Shown here: positions 34,688 through 44,918 of the stretch, piece after piece
How the letters are laid out: every line of letters begins with the position of its first letter
Numbering within the stretch: the first letter of the stretch is position 1
DNA from: Desulfobacterales bacterium
Lineage (GTDB): Bacteria > Desulfobacterota > Desulfobacteria > Desulfobacterales > Desulfosalsimonadaceae
Assembly (NCBI GenBank): GCA_034520365.1
Contig: JAXHNP010000002.1
Span: forward strand, 186,001 to 250,000
DNA length: 64,000 nucleotides
Direction of reading: 5' to 3'
Program-made: the position numbers and the translations under genes
The notes under the pieces: generated by a model
What the model was told of the DNA's origin: nothing
What the model saw: only the letters and a program-made list of their open reading frames with translations
Databases searched by the model: none

Positions 34688-34763
34688 GGGGATGTAGCTC
34701 AGATGGGAGAGCGCGGCGTTCGCAACGCCGAGGTCAGGGGTTCGATCCCCCTCATCTCCACCA
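34688..34763 (+). tRNA. tRNA-Ala (anticodon CGC)
   Basis: This is a complete 76-base cloverleaf: acceptor GGGGATG/CATCTCC, D arm, anticodon stem GGCG-TTCGCAA-CGCC with anticodon CGC, T arm GGTTCGATCC, and encoded CCA. It reads GCG codons as alanine. Confidence 0.93.
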
Positions 34764-34845
34764 TTGCCGCAAACCGCAGCCTGCCGTCGGCATCACTTGA
34801 TAAAACTATTATCCAAGGATGCCGCAAATAATCGGAGACCTTGAA

Positions 34846-35424
34846 ATGCCCCGCAGCGCGGAAATAGAAAGAAAGACCAAGGAAACCCAGATTCTGGCCA
34901 AGCTTGATGTGGACGGCTCCGGTAAAAGCGAGATCAGCACGGGGGTTCCGTTTTTCGATCATATGCTGGATTTGTTCTCTGTTCATGGGTTCTTCGACCT
35001 CACGCTGAAAGCCACCGGCGATGTGGCGGTTGATTATCATCATACGGTGGAGGATGTGGGCATCGTGCTGGGGGATGCCATCCGCGAGTCCCTGGGCGAG
35101 CGAAAAGGCATCCGGAGATACGGCCATGCCGTCACTCCGATGGATGATACGCTGGCGGAAGTTACCATTGATCTGTCCAATCGGCCCTATCTGGCCTATC
35201 ATCTGCCGGATGCGTTTCAGCCGAAATTTGCGGATTTGGCAACCGAGTTCTTCCGCTCCATTGCCAATCATGCGGGAATGAATCTGCATGTCAACGTGCG
35301 CTACGGGCATAACGATCACCATGTCACCGAGGCGATTTTCAAGTCCTTCGGCCGGGCGCTGGACCAGGCGGTATCTCTGGATGAACGCATTTCCCGGGTA
35401 CACTCCACCAAGGGAACTATTTAA
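34846..35424 (+). CDS. hisB: Imidazoleglycerol-phosphate dehydratase
   Basis: This 192-residue enzyme catalyses step six of histidine synthesis. The two manganese-binding HHxxE motifs are present (VDYHHTVEDVG and YGHNDHHVTEAIFK), as is GTGVPFFDHM-like sequence (STGVPFFDHMLDLF). It has the monofunctional length and lacks the phosphatase half. The ATG at 34846 has GGAGA nine bases upstream; an ATG at 34819 would add nine residues. hisA follows 20 bases later. No other his genes lie in the window. Confidence 0.93.
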   Translation: MPRSAEIERKTKETQILAKLDVDGSGKSEISTGVPFFDHMLDLFSVHGFFDLTLKATGDVAVDYHHTVEDVGIVLGDAIRESLGERKGIRRYGHAVTPMDDTLAEVTIDLSNRPYLAYHLPDAFQPKFADLATEFFRSIANHAGMNLHVNVRYGHNDHHVTEAIFKSFGRALDQAVSLDERISRVHSTKGTI

Positions 35425-35444
35425 ATCTTTCCGGGTAGAAAACC

Positions 35445-36179
35445 ATGATCATTATTCCGGCAATTGATATCAAAGGCGGCCGCTGTGTCCGTCTGGCGCA
35501 GGGCCGCATGGATGAAGAGACGGTCTATTCGGATGATCCGGCCGCAATGGCGATGCGCTGGGAAAAAGACGGCGCGGGTCGCCTGCATGTGGTGGATCTT
35601 GACGGGGCGATTGAAAAAAAGCCCAAAAACCTGCCGCAGATCCGCGCCATTATTGATGCCGTGGAGATTCCGGTTCAGGTCGGGGGCGGTATCCGGGATA
35701 TGGAGACCCTCCGCATGTATCTGGAAAGCGGCGTGGACCGGGTGGTTATCGGCACCGAGGCCATCCGTAACCCGGATCTGGTCAGGCAGGCCTGTCAGGC
35801 TTACCCGGATCGGATCGTTGTGGGCATTGATGCAAGAGGCGGCCGGGTGGCCATTGAAGGCTGGACGGAAACCACCGACGCAAGTGCCGTGGAACTGGCC
35901 CGACAGTTTGAGCACAGCGGGGTGGCGGCGATTAATTTTACCGATATCGAGCGCGACGGCATGCGCACCGGGCCGAATATTAAAGAAACCCGCCGGCTGG
36001 CCGAGTCCGTGTCGATTCCTGTGGTCGCATCCGGCGGGGTTTCATCCCTGGATGATATCAAAGCCCTGCTGCCGCTGGCTTCTGCCGGGGTGGTCGGGGT
36101 GATCATCGGCAAAGCCCTGTATGACGGCAATGTGGATCTGCCTGCCGCAGTAAGGCTTGTAAGCGGGGCTTCTAAGTAA
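35445..36179 (+). CDS. hisA: Phosphoribosylformimino-AICAR-phosphate isomerase
   Basis: This 244-residue beta/alpha barrel carries out the Amadori rearrangement in histidine synthesis. It begins IIPAIDIKGGRCVRLAQG, with catalytic Asp8 of the first strand, and includes VQVGGGIRDMET, FTDIERDGMRTGPN (the second catalytic Asp) and VVASGGVSSLDDI, both phosphate-binding Gly-rich loops. It is in an operon with hisB. Confidence 0.94.
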   Translation: MIIIPAIDIKGGRCVRLAQGRMDEETVYSDDPAAMAMRWEKDGAGRLHVVDLDGAIEKKPKNLPQIRAIIDAVEIPVQVGGGIRDMETLRMYLESGVDRVVIGTEAIRNPDLVRQACQAYPDRIVVGIDARGGRVAIEGWTETTDASAVELARQFEHSGVAAINFTDIERDGMRTGPNIKETRRLAESVSIPVVASGGVSSLDDIKALLPLASAGVVGVIIGKALYDGNVDLPAAVRLVSGASK

Positions 36180-36305
36180 CTTGACGGGTTTTAGGTATTA
36201 GGTATTAGGTATTAGGTGTAAAATTCAAGGTTTCAGTGTTCAGATCTGAAGCATTTTGGCTCGCTCGCATAATATTTCCTGAAACCTGAAACCTGAAACC
36301 TATCA
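36180..36305. repeat. Heptamer repeats TATTAGG and CTGAAAC after hisA
   Basis: TTAGGTA-type heptamers are repeated three to four times (36192-36218) and CCTGAAA heptamers three times (36278-36301), separated by a partial inverted copy (GGTTTCAGTGTTCAG). Low-complexity DNA of unknown role, similar to 32563 in inverse. It occupies part of the 450-base hisA-dnaG gap. Confidence 0.6.
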
Positions 36306-36325
36306 TCCATTGCCCCTGAAAATTG

Positions 36326-36478
36326 ACAGTCTCGTAAAAAGTCGATTTAGAGATGGCAAAGCAAAATGTTCAAGATCGCGGCGCGCAAATCCCGAGGAAT
36401 GCAGCGTACTTACTCGTACGTGAAATTCCGAGGGATGCAGCGCAACAAAGATATTGGACTTTTTGCTTTGCCATCAAA
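36326..36478. repeat. Dispersed repeat family R2, copy B (inverted)
   Basis: GTAAAAAGTCGATTTAGAGATGGCAAAGC to GGACTTTTTGC is the inverse of copy A, with the internal CCCGAGGAATGCAGCGTAC repeat. It lies about 150 bases before dnaG. Confidence 0.85.
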
Positions 36479-36493
36479 ATTGGTTAAATCAAT

Positions 36494-36522
36494 TTGACAG
36501 ATCGTATATTAGGATTTAATTT
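36494..36522 (+). promoter_or_regulatory. Candidate promoter of dnaG-rpoD
   Basis: A perfect TTGACA is followed after 17 bases by TAATTT, about 110 bases before dnaG and just past the R2 repeat. The -10 box is poor. Confidence 0.35.
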
Positions 36523-36633
36523 CTTTAGTTACGGTTAATGTGATGCGACAGGGCGGTTCAGGCCTGACTGCCCGAGACTTTTCCCCGCCCATATTGTCGT
36601 CTGGGTGCACCAAACATCTGCGGAGTGCGTTTA

Positions 36634-38421
36634 TTGGCGATTTATATCCCGGAAGATAAGCTTGCTGAGATCCGAAATACCACTGATATTGTGGATGTTG
36701 TCTCTGAGCGGGTGGCACTGAAAAAAACCGGGAAAGACTATACCGGGCTCTGCCCCTTTCATTCAGAAAAGACCCCCTCCTTTACAGTGAGTTCCACCAA
36801 GCAGATATTCTATTGTTTCGGCTGCGGCGCCGGGGGGGATGTTTTTAACTTTTTGATCCGGTTTGAGGGCATCAGTTTTCCGGAGGCAGCGCAGTCCCTG
36901 GCGCGTCAATGCGGTATTGAGCTGCCCACACGTCATATGAGCGCATCGGAGAAACAGGCGGTCTCCGAGCGGGAAAAGCTCTTTGATATCAATAAAAAGG
37001 TGCTGGCCTATTACCGGAATCAGCTGCTGCGGCAGCCGGCCGGGGAAAAAGCCCGTGCCTATCTGGAGAACCGGGGCTTTAGCCGCGAAATTATCGATCG
37101 GTTCGGATTGGGCTATGCGCCGGAAGGCTGGGACAACCTGATCCGCTTGTTTAGAAAAGAGCAGATTCCGGTCAGCCTGGCCGAAAAGGCCGGGCTGATT
37201 GTGCCGCGTTCATCCAAGACCGGCTATTATGATCGGTTCCGCAACCGCATCATGTTCCCGATCGTTGATGCAACCCGCCGGATCATTGCTTTTGGCGGCC
37301 GTGTTTTGGATGACGCCACGCCCAAGTATTTGAATTCTCCGGAGACGCCCATATACAGCAAAAGCAGCTCCTTATACGGCATCCATGCAGCCAGGGAGAA
37401 ATGCCGGGAGACCGGCATCGTATACATTGTGGAGGGCTATTTCGATATTTTGGCCATGCATCAGCACGGCATTGCTAACAGTGTGGCCACCCTGGGCACG
37501 TCTTTGACCACCGGGCATATCCGGATGTTAAGGCGCGGGTATGCGAAAAAGGCAAGGCTCGTGTTTGATTCGGATACTGCCGGTATAAAGGCCGCGCACC
37601 GCAGCATCGGCCTGTTTATGAATGAATCCGTGGATGTTGAGATTATCGTGCTGCCTGCCGGTGAGGACCCGGATTCTTTTTTGTTTGCCCACGGCGCGGA
37701 TGCTTTTTTCGAGTATGCGGAGGCGGCCAGGGGCGCTATTGAATTTTTGATGGAATCCGCCATTAGTGCCCACGGGCTTTCCATGCAGGGGAAAATTCGG
37801 GTTGTTGATGAATTAAAGCAGCCCCTGGCGGATATTCGGGACAGTGTGGCCCGGTCGATTTATATCCGGCACCTGGCCGAGCGTTTGGGCGTGGATGAAT
37901 CGGCGATTTTAGAGCGGGTGCGGGCGGCCAGGAAACAGCAGGACAAAGCGCCGCAAAAAAAGCGCCCGATATCTCAAAATTCCGGGACTGACACCGCTGA
38001 AAAGCCGGCTCTTGTGAAAAACCGGCTGGAAGCGCGGATGGTGGCCATGATGCTTCAGTATCCCGAAATCGTGCCAAGTATTGAAAATCAGCAAATCACT
38101 GATTATTTTGAAGACATACAGCTAAAAGAACTCGCTGAACTGATTTTATCCCATCCTCCGAAATCGACAGATGATATTTCAGAACTGCTGAATCGGATAC
38201 CGGATAACGCCCAAAGACAGCTTGTCGCTTCGCTGGCAATGGGCAAGGAATGCTGGGATGAAACGAGCTGTGAAAAACTGGTGGCTCAGTTTAAGGGCAG
38301 TTGGAAACGTCGCCATCAGGAGCTTTTGGATCAGATCAAGGCAGCTGAGCAAAACAAGGATCATGAGCTGCTGTTTAAATTATTAAAGGAAAAACAGAAA
38401 CAGGCGATAAAAACCGGTTGA
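36634..38421 (+). CDS. dnaG: DNA primase DnaG
   Basis: This primase makes RNA primers for replication (595 residues). In order it has an N-terminal CHCC zinc finger (CPFHSEKTPSF, then FYCFGCGAGGD), the catalytic core, a TOPRIM fold (YIVEGYFDILAMHQHG with the metal-binding Glu, and VFDSDTAG), and a C-terminal helical DnaB-interacting domain (about 460-595). I choose TTG at 36634, since GGAG lies eight bases upstream and the protein then starts AIYIPEDKLAEIRNTTDIVDVV as primases usually do; a GTG at 36625 overlaps the ribosome site. rpoD starts 48 bases downstream. Confidence 0.94.
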   Translation: MAIYIPEDKLAEIRNTTDIVDVVSERVALKKTGKDYTGLCPFHSEKTPSFTVSSTKQIFYCFGCGAGGDVFNFLIRFEGISFPEAAQSLARQCGIELPTRHMSASEKQAVSEREKLFDINKKVLAYYRNQLLRQPAGEKARAYLENRGFSREIIDRFGLGYAPEGWDNLIRLFRKEQIPVSLAEKAGLIVPRSSKTGYYDRFRNRIMFPIVDATRRIIAFGGRVLDDATPKYLNSPETPIYSKSSSLYGIHAAREKCRETGIVYIVEGYFDILAMHQHGIANSVATLGTSLTTGHIRMLRRGYAKKARLVFDSDTAGIKAAHRSIGLFMNESVDVEIIVLPAGEDPDSFLFAHGADAFFEYAEAARGAIEFLMESAISAHGLSMQGKIRVVDELKQPLADIRDSVARSIYIRHLAERLGVDESAILERVRAARKQQDKAPQKKRPISQNSGTDTAEKPALVKNRLEARMVAMMLQYPEIVPSIENQQITDYFEDIQLKELAELILSHPPKSTDDISELLNRIPDNAQRQLVASLAMGKECWDETSCEKLVAQFKGSWKRRHQELLDQIKAAEQNKDHELLFKLLKEKQKQAIKTG

Positions 38422-38469
38422 GAGCATTTTTCTGTTATAAAAGCATATCGTTTCAGGAGGTTTATCCCT

Positions 38470-40257
<1,788 letters not shown>

Positions 40258-40278
40258 TCGACTGCAGCGGCTGCGGAC

Positions 40279-40382
40279 CAAGGTAAATTGGTTCTATGTA
40301 TTTTCCGGGCAGGCACGGTGGCTTGCTCTACGCGACACAATAATGTCCACATTTTGTGGGGTCGGCCACCGTGCCGACCTTA
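40279..40382. repeat. Dispersed repeat family R3, copy 2
   Basis: GGTAAATTGGTTCT followed by GGCAGGCACGGTGGCTTGC and GGGGTCGGCCACCGTGCCGACC; the middle differs from the other copies. It lies directly after rpoD and may act as a 3' hairpin. It is followed by R2 copy C in the 350-base gap before the tRNA. Confidence 0.75.
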
Positions 40383-40387
40383 CTATG

Positions 40388-40540
40388 CAGTTTTGTAAAA
40401 AGTCGATGCTGAGATGGCAAAGCAAAATGTTCAAGATCGCGGCGCGCAAATCCCGAGGAATGCAGCGTACTTGCTCGTACGTGAAATTCCGGGGGATGAA
40501 GCGCAACAAAGATATTGGACTTTTTGCGAAGCCATCAGGC
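40388..40540. repeat. Dispersed repeat family R2, copy C (inverted)
   Basis: TTTTGTAAAAAGTCGATGCTGAG to GGACTTTTTGCGAAGCC, about 90 percent like copy B by eye. It lies between rpoD and the CAT tRNA. The ORF running through it is an artefact shared by all copies. Confidence 0.85.
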
Positions 40541-40605
40541 TTGACAAACGGATTCTGACGAGATACCAAGAGGTGGCTTTTACGTGCAGGTTTGAACGGA
40601 TTTGC

Positions 40606-40681
40606 GGGCCCATAGCTCAGCTGGCAGAGCCACCGGCTCATAACCGGTCGGTCCCTGGTTCGAATCCAGGTGGGCCCACCA
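40606..40681 (+). tRNA. tRNA with CAT anticodon (Met elongator or Ile2)
   Basis: This is a full 76-base cloverleaf: acceptor GGGCCCA/TGGGCCC, D arm, anticodon stem ACCGG-CTCATAA-CCGGT, T arm and encoded CCA. It lacks initiator features (no mismatch at position 1-72, no three G-C pairs in the anticodon stem next to the loop). Elongator Met and lysidine-modified Ile2 cannot be told apart by eye. Confidence 0.9.
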
Positions 40682-40788
40682 CCCGGCGGGCGGGCTTTAT
40701 GATGTGTCTGCATGCCGGCCGGCCGAAAACAAAAAGAGGGGACGTGGGGCCTTGCCCAAAAACAAGAAATCATATGGATTGAATCAAA

Positions 40789-40823
40789 GGCGTGGGAGTA
40801 AAATCCCACGCCTTTTTTTGTCG
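40789..40823 (+). terminator. Intrinsic terminator after the CAT tRNA
   Basis: AGGCGTGGGA, loop GTAAAA, TCCCACGCCT, then seven T. A perfect ten-pair stem ends the rpoD/tRNA transcription unit. Confidence 0.9.
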
Positions 40824-40873
40824 CCTGAACCTCTATGTCTGGTAAAGCATAAAACAATGATCAGGATAATCAA

Positions 40874-41686
40874 ATGACCCTGGTATCTGATGTCATCAAT
40901 TTAATGAATGAACTGGCGCCGCCGAAGCTGGCGGAAGAATGGGACAACCCCGGCCTTCAGGCCGGAAGCCCGGCATGGCCGGTTAAAAAGATCATGGTGG
41001 CCCTGGATGCCACGCCGGCGGTGGTAAATAACGCCTGTCAGCAGAATGCGGATCTTCTGATCACCCATCATCCCTTTATTTTTAAGGCCATGAAACAGCT
41101 TGATTACAGCACGCCGCTGGGCCGGATGATCGAGACCGCAATGAACCACCGGCTTTCCATATTTTCGGCCCACACCAACCTGGACTGGACCGCCGGCGGC
41201 TTAAACGATCAATTCGCCGAAATGATCGGCCTGAAGAATGTATCGGTGCTGGCGGCACCGGCGCAGGCAGCTGAGGCCTCGCCGGAAAGCGGTCAGGGCC
41301 GCATGGGGGAGCTTGAGCCGCCCTTAGATCTTGCCGGTTTTGCCGGAAATATCAAGGCGGCCTTGAAACTTCAGACCCTTCGCGTGACCGGCCCCTTTGA
41401 TATGATGGTCAGCCGGGTGGCCGTTTGTACCGGCGGCGGGTCCGGTCTGATGGATGCGTTTTTTGCCAGCAAAGCCCATGTATTTGTCACCGGCGATCTC
41501 AGATATCATGATGCCCGCAATGCCGAGCTTTACAATCGCGGTCTGATCGATGCGGGCCATTTTGCCACAGAGCATATTGTTGTGGATCTGCTTTGCCGCA
41601 AGCTTTCGGACGGATTGGCGGAAAAAGGCCACGAGGTATCAGTTATCGGCTCGGACAAGGAAAGCGAGCCGTTTATTAATTTTTAG
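40874..41686 (+). CDS. Nif3-like dinuclear metal center protein (YbgI family)
   Basis: This 270-residue protein begins with the family opening LAPPKLAEEWDNPGLQAG and has LLITHHPFIFK with the two adjacent metal-binding His, HTNLDWTAGGLND, CTGGGSGLMDAFF and the late GHFATEHIVVDLL with further metal ligands. The family is often labelled GTP cyclohydrolase I type 2, but the true reaction is unsettled. It stands first in a run that includes the zinc ribbon gene, rnpB and suf genes. Confidence 0.9.
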   Translation: MTLVSDVINLMNELAPPKLAEEWDNPGLQAGSPAWPVKKIMVALDATPAVVNNACQQNADLLITHHPFIFKAMKQLDYSTPLGRMIETAMNHRLSIFSAHTNLDWTAGGLNDQFAEMIGLKNVSVLAAPAQAAEASPESGQGRMGELEPPLDLAGFAGNIKAALKLQTLRVTGPFDMMVSRVAVCTGGGSGLMDAFFASKAHVFVTGDLRYHDARNAELYNRGLIDAGHFATEHIVVDLLCRKLSDGLAEKGHEVSVIGSDKESEPFINF

Positions 41687-41813
41687 GGTTCATATTTATT
41701 GTGGTCCCTTTGGCATTTATGCTATAAGCCGGACTTCAAATTTTAGCCGGATTGATTTGAGGACAGGCCCGGTGAAAATTGAATAACCCATCAGTCGGAT
41801 TGGGAAGATTGAA

Positions 41814-42533
41814 ATGGACAGCCATACATTAAAAGAGCAGATTGAGTTGCTGATCGATCTCCAGGGCAAAGAGATCGCGGCCGCCCAAATAGACGCCGAA
41901 CTTAAAAAAATTCCGGCGCAGATTTCAGAGATGGATGCCGGCCTGGCGGAGATAGAGAAAAGGTTCGAAGAAGAGAAGGCCTCACTGGAATCTTTAAAGA
42001 AAACCTATCGAACCCAGGAAGCCGATATCCAGACCCATCAATCCCGCATTCAAAAACGGGAATCCCAGCTTCGATCGGTTAAAACCAACCAGGAGTATCG
42101 GGCCATATTAAAAGAGATTGGCGGTATTAAAGCCGAAGCCTCCAGAATCGAAGATAATATGCTCCAATGCCTTGATGACACGGAGGCGGCGGAAAAAGGT
42201 ATTGCTGAAATGAGCCGCGAATACAAGCAGGAGCAGGCGCAGATTTCCGAAAAAAAGGCTGAACTGGAAGCCTATGCCGAATCCCGGCGCAAGGCCCGGG
42301 ATAAGCTTTTGGCGGAGCGTGATGAGATTATGCAGCATATTCATGCGGATATGCTTAAACGGTATAATTTTGTCAAGCAGCAGACCGGCGGGGTGAAGGT
42401 CATTGTGGCCGCGCGGGAGGGCATCTGCATGGGGTGTAACATGAACATCCCGCCCCAGCTTTATAATGAACTCCACCGCGGTGATGAGATGAAATTCTGT
42501 CCGCATTGTCATCGTATGCTTTATGTTTTATAA
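41814..42533 (+). CDS. C4-type zinc-ribbon protein with coiled-coil hairpin (CT398-like)
   Basis: The protein (239 residues) is a long alpha-helical coiled coil (residues 1-180, charged heptads such as LEKRFEEEKASLESLKKTY) ending in a zinc ribbon: Cys-Met-Gly-Cys in EGICMGCNMNIP and Cys-Pro-His-Cys in KFCPHCHRMLYVL. Relatives include CT398 of Chlamydia, linked to sigma-54 and secretion there, but no general role is proven. It sits just upstream of rnpB, an arrangement common in deltaproteobacteria. Confidence 0.87.
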   Translation: MDSHTLKEQIELLIDLQGKEIAAAQIDAELKKIPAQISEMDAGLAEIEKRFEEEKASLESLKKTYRTQEADIQTHQSRIQKRESQLRSVKTNQEYRAILKEIGGIKAEASRIEDNMLQCLDDTEAAEKGIAEMSREYKQEQAQISEKKAELEAYAESRRKARDKLLAERDEIMQHIHADMLKRYNFVKQQTGGVKVIVAAREGICMGCNMNIPPQLYNELHRGDEMKFCPHCHRMLYVL

Positions 42534-42538
42534 TTAAT

Positions 42539-42955
42539 ATGCGGTCGACGGTGTCCAAACGCTCGCTGGATATTATATCCGGAGGAAAGTCCGAACACCG
42601 CAGGGCAGGGTGCTCCATAACGTGGAGTCACGGCAACGTGAAGGCCAGTGCCACAGAAACTATACCGCCCCGTGGTCTTCTTGTTGCCGCTTGCGCGGCA
42701 ATAAGAGAACTGCCGGGGTAAGGGTGCAACGGTGCGGTAAGAGCGCACCAGGTCCCCGGGCGACCGGGGGCGCTCGGTAAACCCCACCCGGTGCAAGACC
42801 AAGTAGGGAAGCGTTTTAGGGTGGCCCGCCCGAGCTTCCGGGTAGGTCGCAAGAGATAACGGGCAACCGTTATCCGGAGATGAATGATCGTTGGCCGCGT
42901 CAGGGTGACCTGGCTGCGGCAACAGAATTCGGCTTACGGGCACCGCCGGCCGCAT
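42539..42955 (+). ncRNA. rnpB: RNase P RNA, bacterial class A
   Basis: Conserved cores are all present: GGAGGAAAGTCCGAACACC, GGGCAGGGTGC, ACAGAAACTATACCGC, GGTAAGGGTGCAACGGTG with GTAAGAGCGCACC, and near the 3' end AGATGAATGATCGTTG and ACAGAATTCGGCTTA. The 5' end ATGCGGTCGACGGTG pairs with the 3' CACCGCCGGCCGCAT to form P1, fixing the ends. The transcript (about 417 bases) is the catalytic RNA that matures tRNA 5' ends. No intrinsic terminator is evident before sufC. Confidence 0.97.
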
Positions 42956-42980
42956 ATTTTTAATCAGAAGGCTCTGGAAA

Positions 42981-43742
42981 ATGTTAAAAATAGAAGATCT
43001 TGTCGTTAAAATCGGGGATAAAACCATTTTGGACCGGATTAATATGGAAATTCCCGAGGGGGAGACCCACATCCTGTTCGGTCCCAACGGCTCGGGCAAA
43101 ACCTCCCTGATGATGACCATCATGGGATTTTCCGGCTACGAGGTGAGCAGCGGCCGCATCCTGTTCAAAGGCGAAGATATCACCCATATGCCGATCCATG
43201 AGCGTGCCAGACTGGGAATCGGCGTTTCCTTTCAGCGCCCGCCCACCATAGCCGGGCTTAAAACCAAGGATGTGGTTTCGCTATGCGCCCGCGGCCGGGA
43301 TGTGGATGTCGAATCACTGGCGGATCAGGTGAACTTCTCCCAGTTTCTGGATCGGGATGTGAACCGCAATTTTTCCGGCGGGGAAATCAAGCGCTCGGAG
43401 ATGCTTCAGTTAATGGCCCAGCAGCCGGATCTGGTGCTTCTGGATGAGCCGGAATCCGGCGTGGATCTTGAAAATATTGTCCTGCTGGGCGATATCGTCA
43501 ATACGCTGCTTGAAAGAGGGATTAAGTGCCCAAGAACCCTCACCCCCACCCCGCATCGCAAACCGCGGACCAAATCCGCCCTGGTGATTACGCATACCGG
43601 ACACATCCTTGACTACATTACGGCAGACCAGGGGCAGGTCCTATATGACGGTCATTTATGCTGCCTTAAAAATCCCCGGGAAATTCTTAAGTGGATACGG
43701 GAATATGGATATGAGGAGTGTGTGCGATGCGCGATAGTGTAG
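42981..43742 (+). CDS. sufC: Fe-S cluster assembly ATPase SufC
   Basis: This ABC-type ATPase (253 residues) has Walker A GPNGSGKTS, signature FSGGEIKRSEMLQLM and Walker B LVLLDEPESGVDLENI, followed by LVITHTGHILDYI, a stretch typical of SufC rather than transporters. It powers SufB-containing scaffolds for iron-sulfur cluster assembly. A stretch rich in Pro, Thr and Lys (CPRTLTPTPHRKPRTKS) near residue 185 is longer than usual. Its 3' end overlaps sufB by 16 bases. Confidence 0.93.
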   Translation: MLKIEDLVVKIGDKTILDRINMEIPEGETHILFGPNGSGKTSLMMTIMGFSGYEVSSGRILFKGEDITHMPIHERARLGIGVSFQRPPTIAGLKTKDVVSLCARGRDVDVESLADQVNFSQFLDRDVNRNFSGGEIKRSEMLQLMAQQPDLVLLDEPESGVDLENIVLLGDIVNTLLERGIKCPRTLTPTPHRKPRTKSALVITHTGHILDYITADQGQVLYDGHLCCLKNPREILKWIREYGYEECVRCAIV

Positions 43743-44911
43743 ACAAGAAAAAATCCCTCGACGCGGATTTGAAGCAATATAAACCATCATCCGGGGGCCA
43801 TGCCTATATTGAAGACCTGCAACTGGCGGACAAAGACGACTCCCAACGCTGGATTAACGTTGGCGTGGATATTTCAGAGCATAACCGGGCGGCGACTTTC
43901 ATTCAAAAGGACAGCTCCGTGATCCATTCCCGGGCCAGGACCGAAGGGGTGGAAATGCTCTCCATCAGCGATGCCCTGGAAAAGTATGACTGGCTGCAGG
44001 GTTATATGTGGCAGCATCTTTCCCCGGACAAGGATGCCTATACCGCGCAGGCCACACAGATGCCGTATAACGGCTATTTCATCCATGCAAGGGCGGGCGC
44101 AAAAATCGAGCAGCCGCTCCAATCCTGTTTGTATATGGCCGAAGACGGGGCGGTTCAGAATGTCCATAACATCGTGATCGCTGAAGAAAACTCGGAAATG
44201 CACATTATCACCGGCTGCGCCACGGCTTCGCATGCCATGTCCGGCCTGCATCTGGGGGTATCGGAGTTTTATGTGAAAAAAGGCGCGGTGGTTCATTTTA
44301 CGATGATCCATGACTGGGGCGCGGAGGTCAATGTGCGGCCGCGCACGGCGATCCACGTGGAAGAGGGCGGAGTTATCGTATCCAATTATATTTCGCTTCG
44401 CCCGGTGGGATCTCTGGAGATGAACCCCCTGACCATCCTGGACGGCCCGGGCGCGGTGGCCCGGTTTAACAGCATACTGGTTGCCACCCATGACTCCTGG
44501 CTGGATGTGGGCTCGCGGGTGATGTTAAACCACCCGGATACCCGGGCGGAAATTATTTCCAGAGGCATCACCGCCGGCGGGACCATCATCGCCCGCGGCG
44601 AGCTTGTGGGCAAGGTGGCCGGCTGCAAGGGGCATCTGGAATGCAAGGGGTTGATTTTAAAGGACGGCCTGATGCACGCCATTCCGGAGCTCCAGGGCTA
44701 TGTGCCGGGGGTGGATATGTCCCATGAGGCGGCGGTGGGCAAAATTGATCAGGGGGAGATTGAGTATCTGATGGCCCGGGGCCTTGACGAGGACGAGGCG
44801 GTGTCAACCATTGTTCGCGGGTTTTTAAATGTAAATATCGAGGGGCTTCCGCCGGCGCTGGCTGCGGAGATTGATAAGGCCGTAACCGAAACCCAGAAGG
44901 ATATGATGTAG
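43727..44911 (+). CDS. sufB: SufB/SufD-family Fe-S scaffold protein
   Basis: This 394-residue protein of the SufBD beta-helix fold has QSCLYMAEDGAVQNVHNIVIAEENSEMHIITGC, FTMIHDWGAEVNVRPRT and SHEAAVGKIDQGEIEYLMARGLDEDEA, the C-terminal family signature. It forms a complex with SufC, here as a two-gene sufCB unit without sufS, sufD or sufU nearby. The ATG at 43727 has GAGGAG eight bases before it inside sufC. Length fits SufB-like proteins of anaerobes rather than the 480-residue E. coli SufB. Confidence 0.92.
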   Translation: MRDSVDKKKSLDADLKQYKPSSGGHAYIEDLQLADKDDSQRWINVGVDISEHNRAATFIQKDSSVIHSRARTEGVEMLSISDALEKYDWLQGYMWQHLSPDKDAYTAQATQMPYNGYFIHARAGAKIEQPLQSCLYMAEDGAVQNVHNIVIAEENSEMHIITGCATASHAMSGLHLGVSEFYVKKGAVVHFTMIHDWGAEVNVRPRTAIHVEEGGVIVSNYISLRPVGSLEMNPLTILDGPGAVARFNSILVATHDSWLDVGSRVMLNHPDTRAEIISRGITAGGTIIARGELVGKVAGCKGHLECKGLILKDGLMHAIPELQGYVPGVDMSHEAAVGKIDQGEIEYLMARGLDEDEAVSTIVRGFLNVNIEGLPPALAAEIDKAVTETQKDMM

Positions 44912-44918
44912 GCGCTCT

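Noticed and set aside
36625-36634. GTG at 36625 as the dnaG start
   Set aside because: It lies within the GGAG ribosome site; TTG 36634 has proper spacing and the usual protein start.
40414-40782. A 122-codon ORF over the CAT tRNA and R2 repeat
   Set aside because: Its first part is the R2 repeat, found as the same ORF in other copies, and the rest is a tRNA gene and spacer. It is not a gene.
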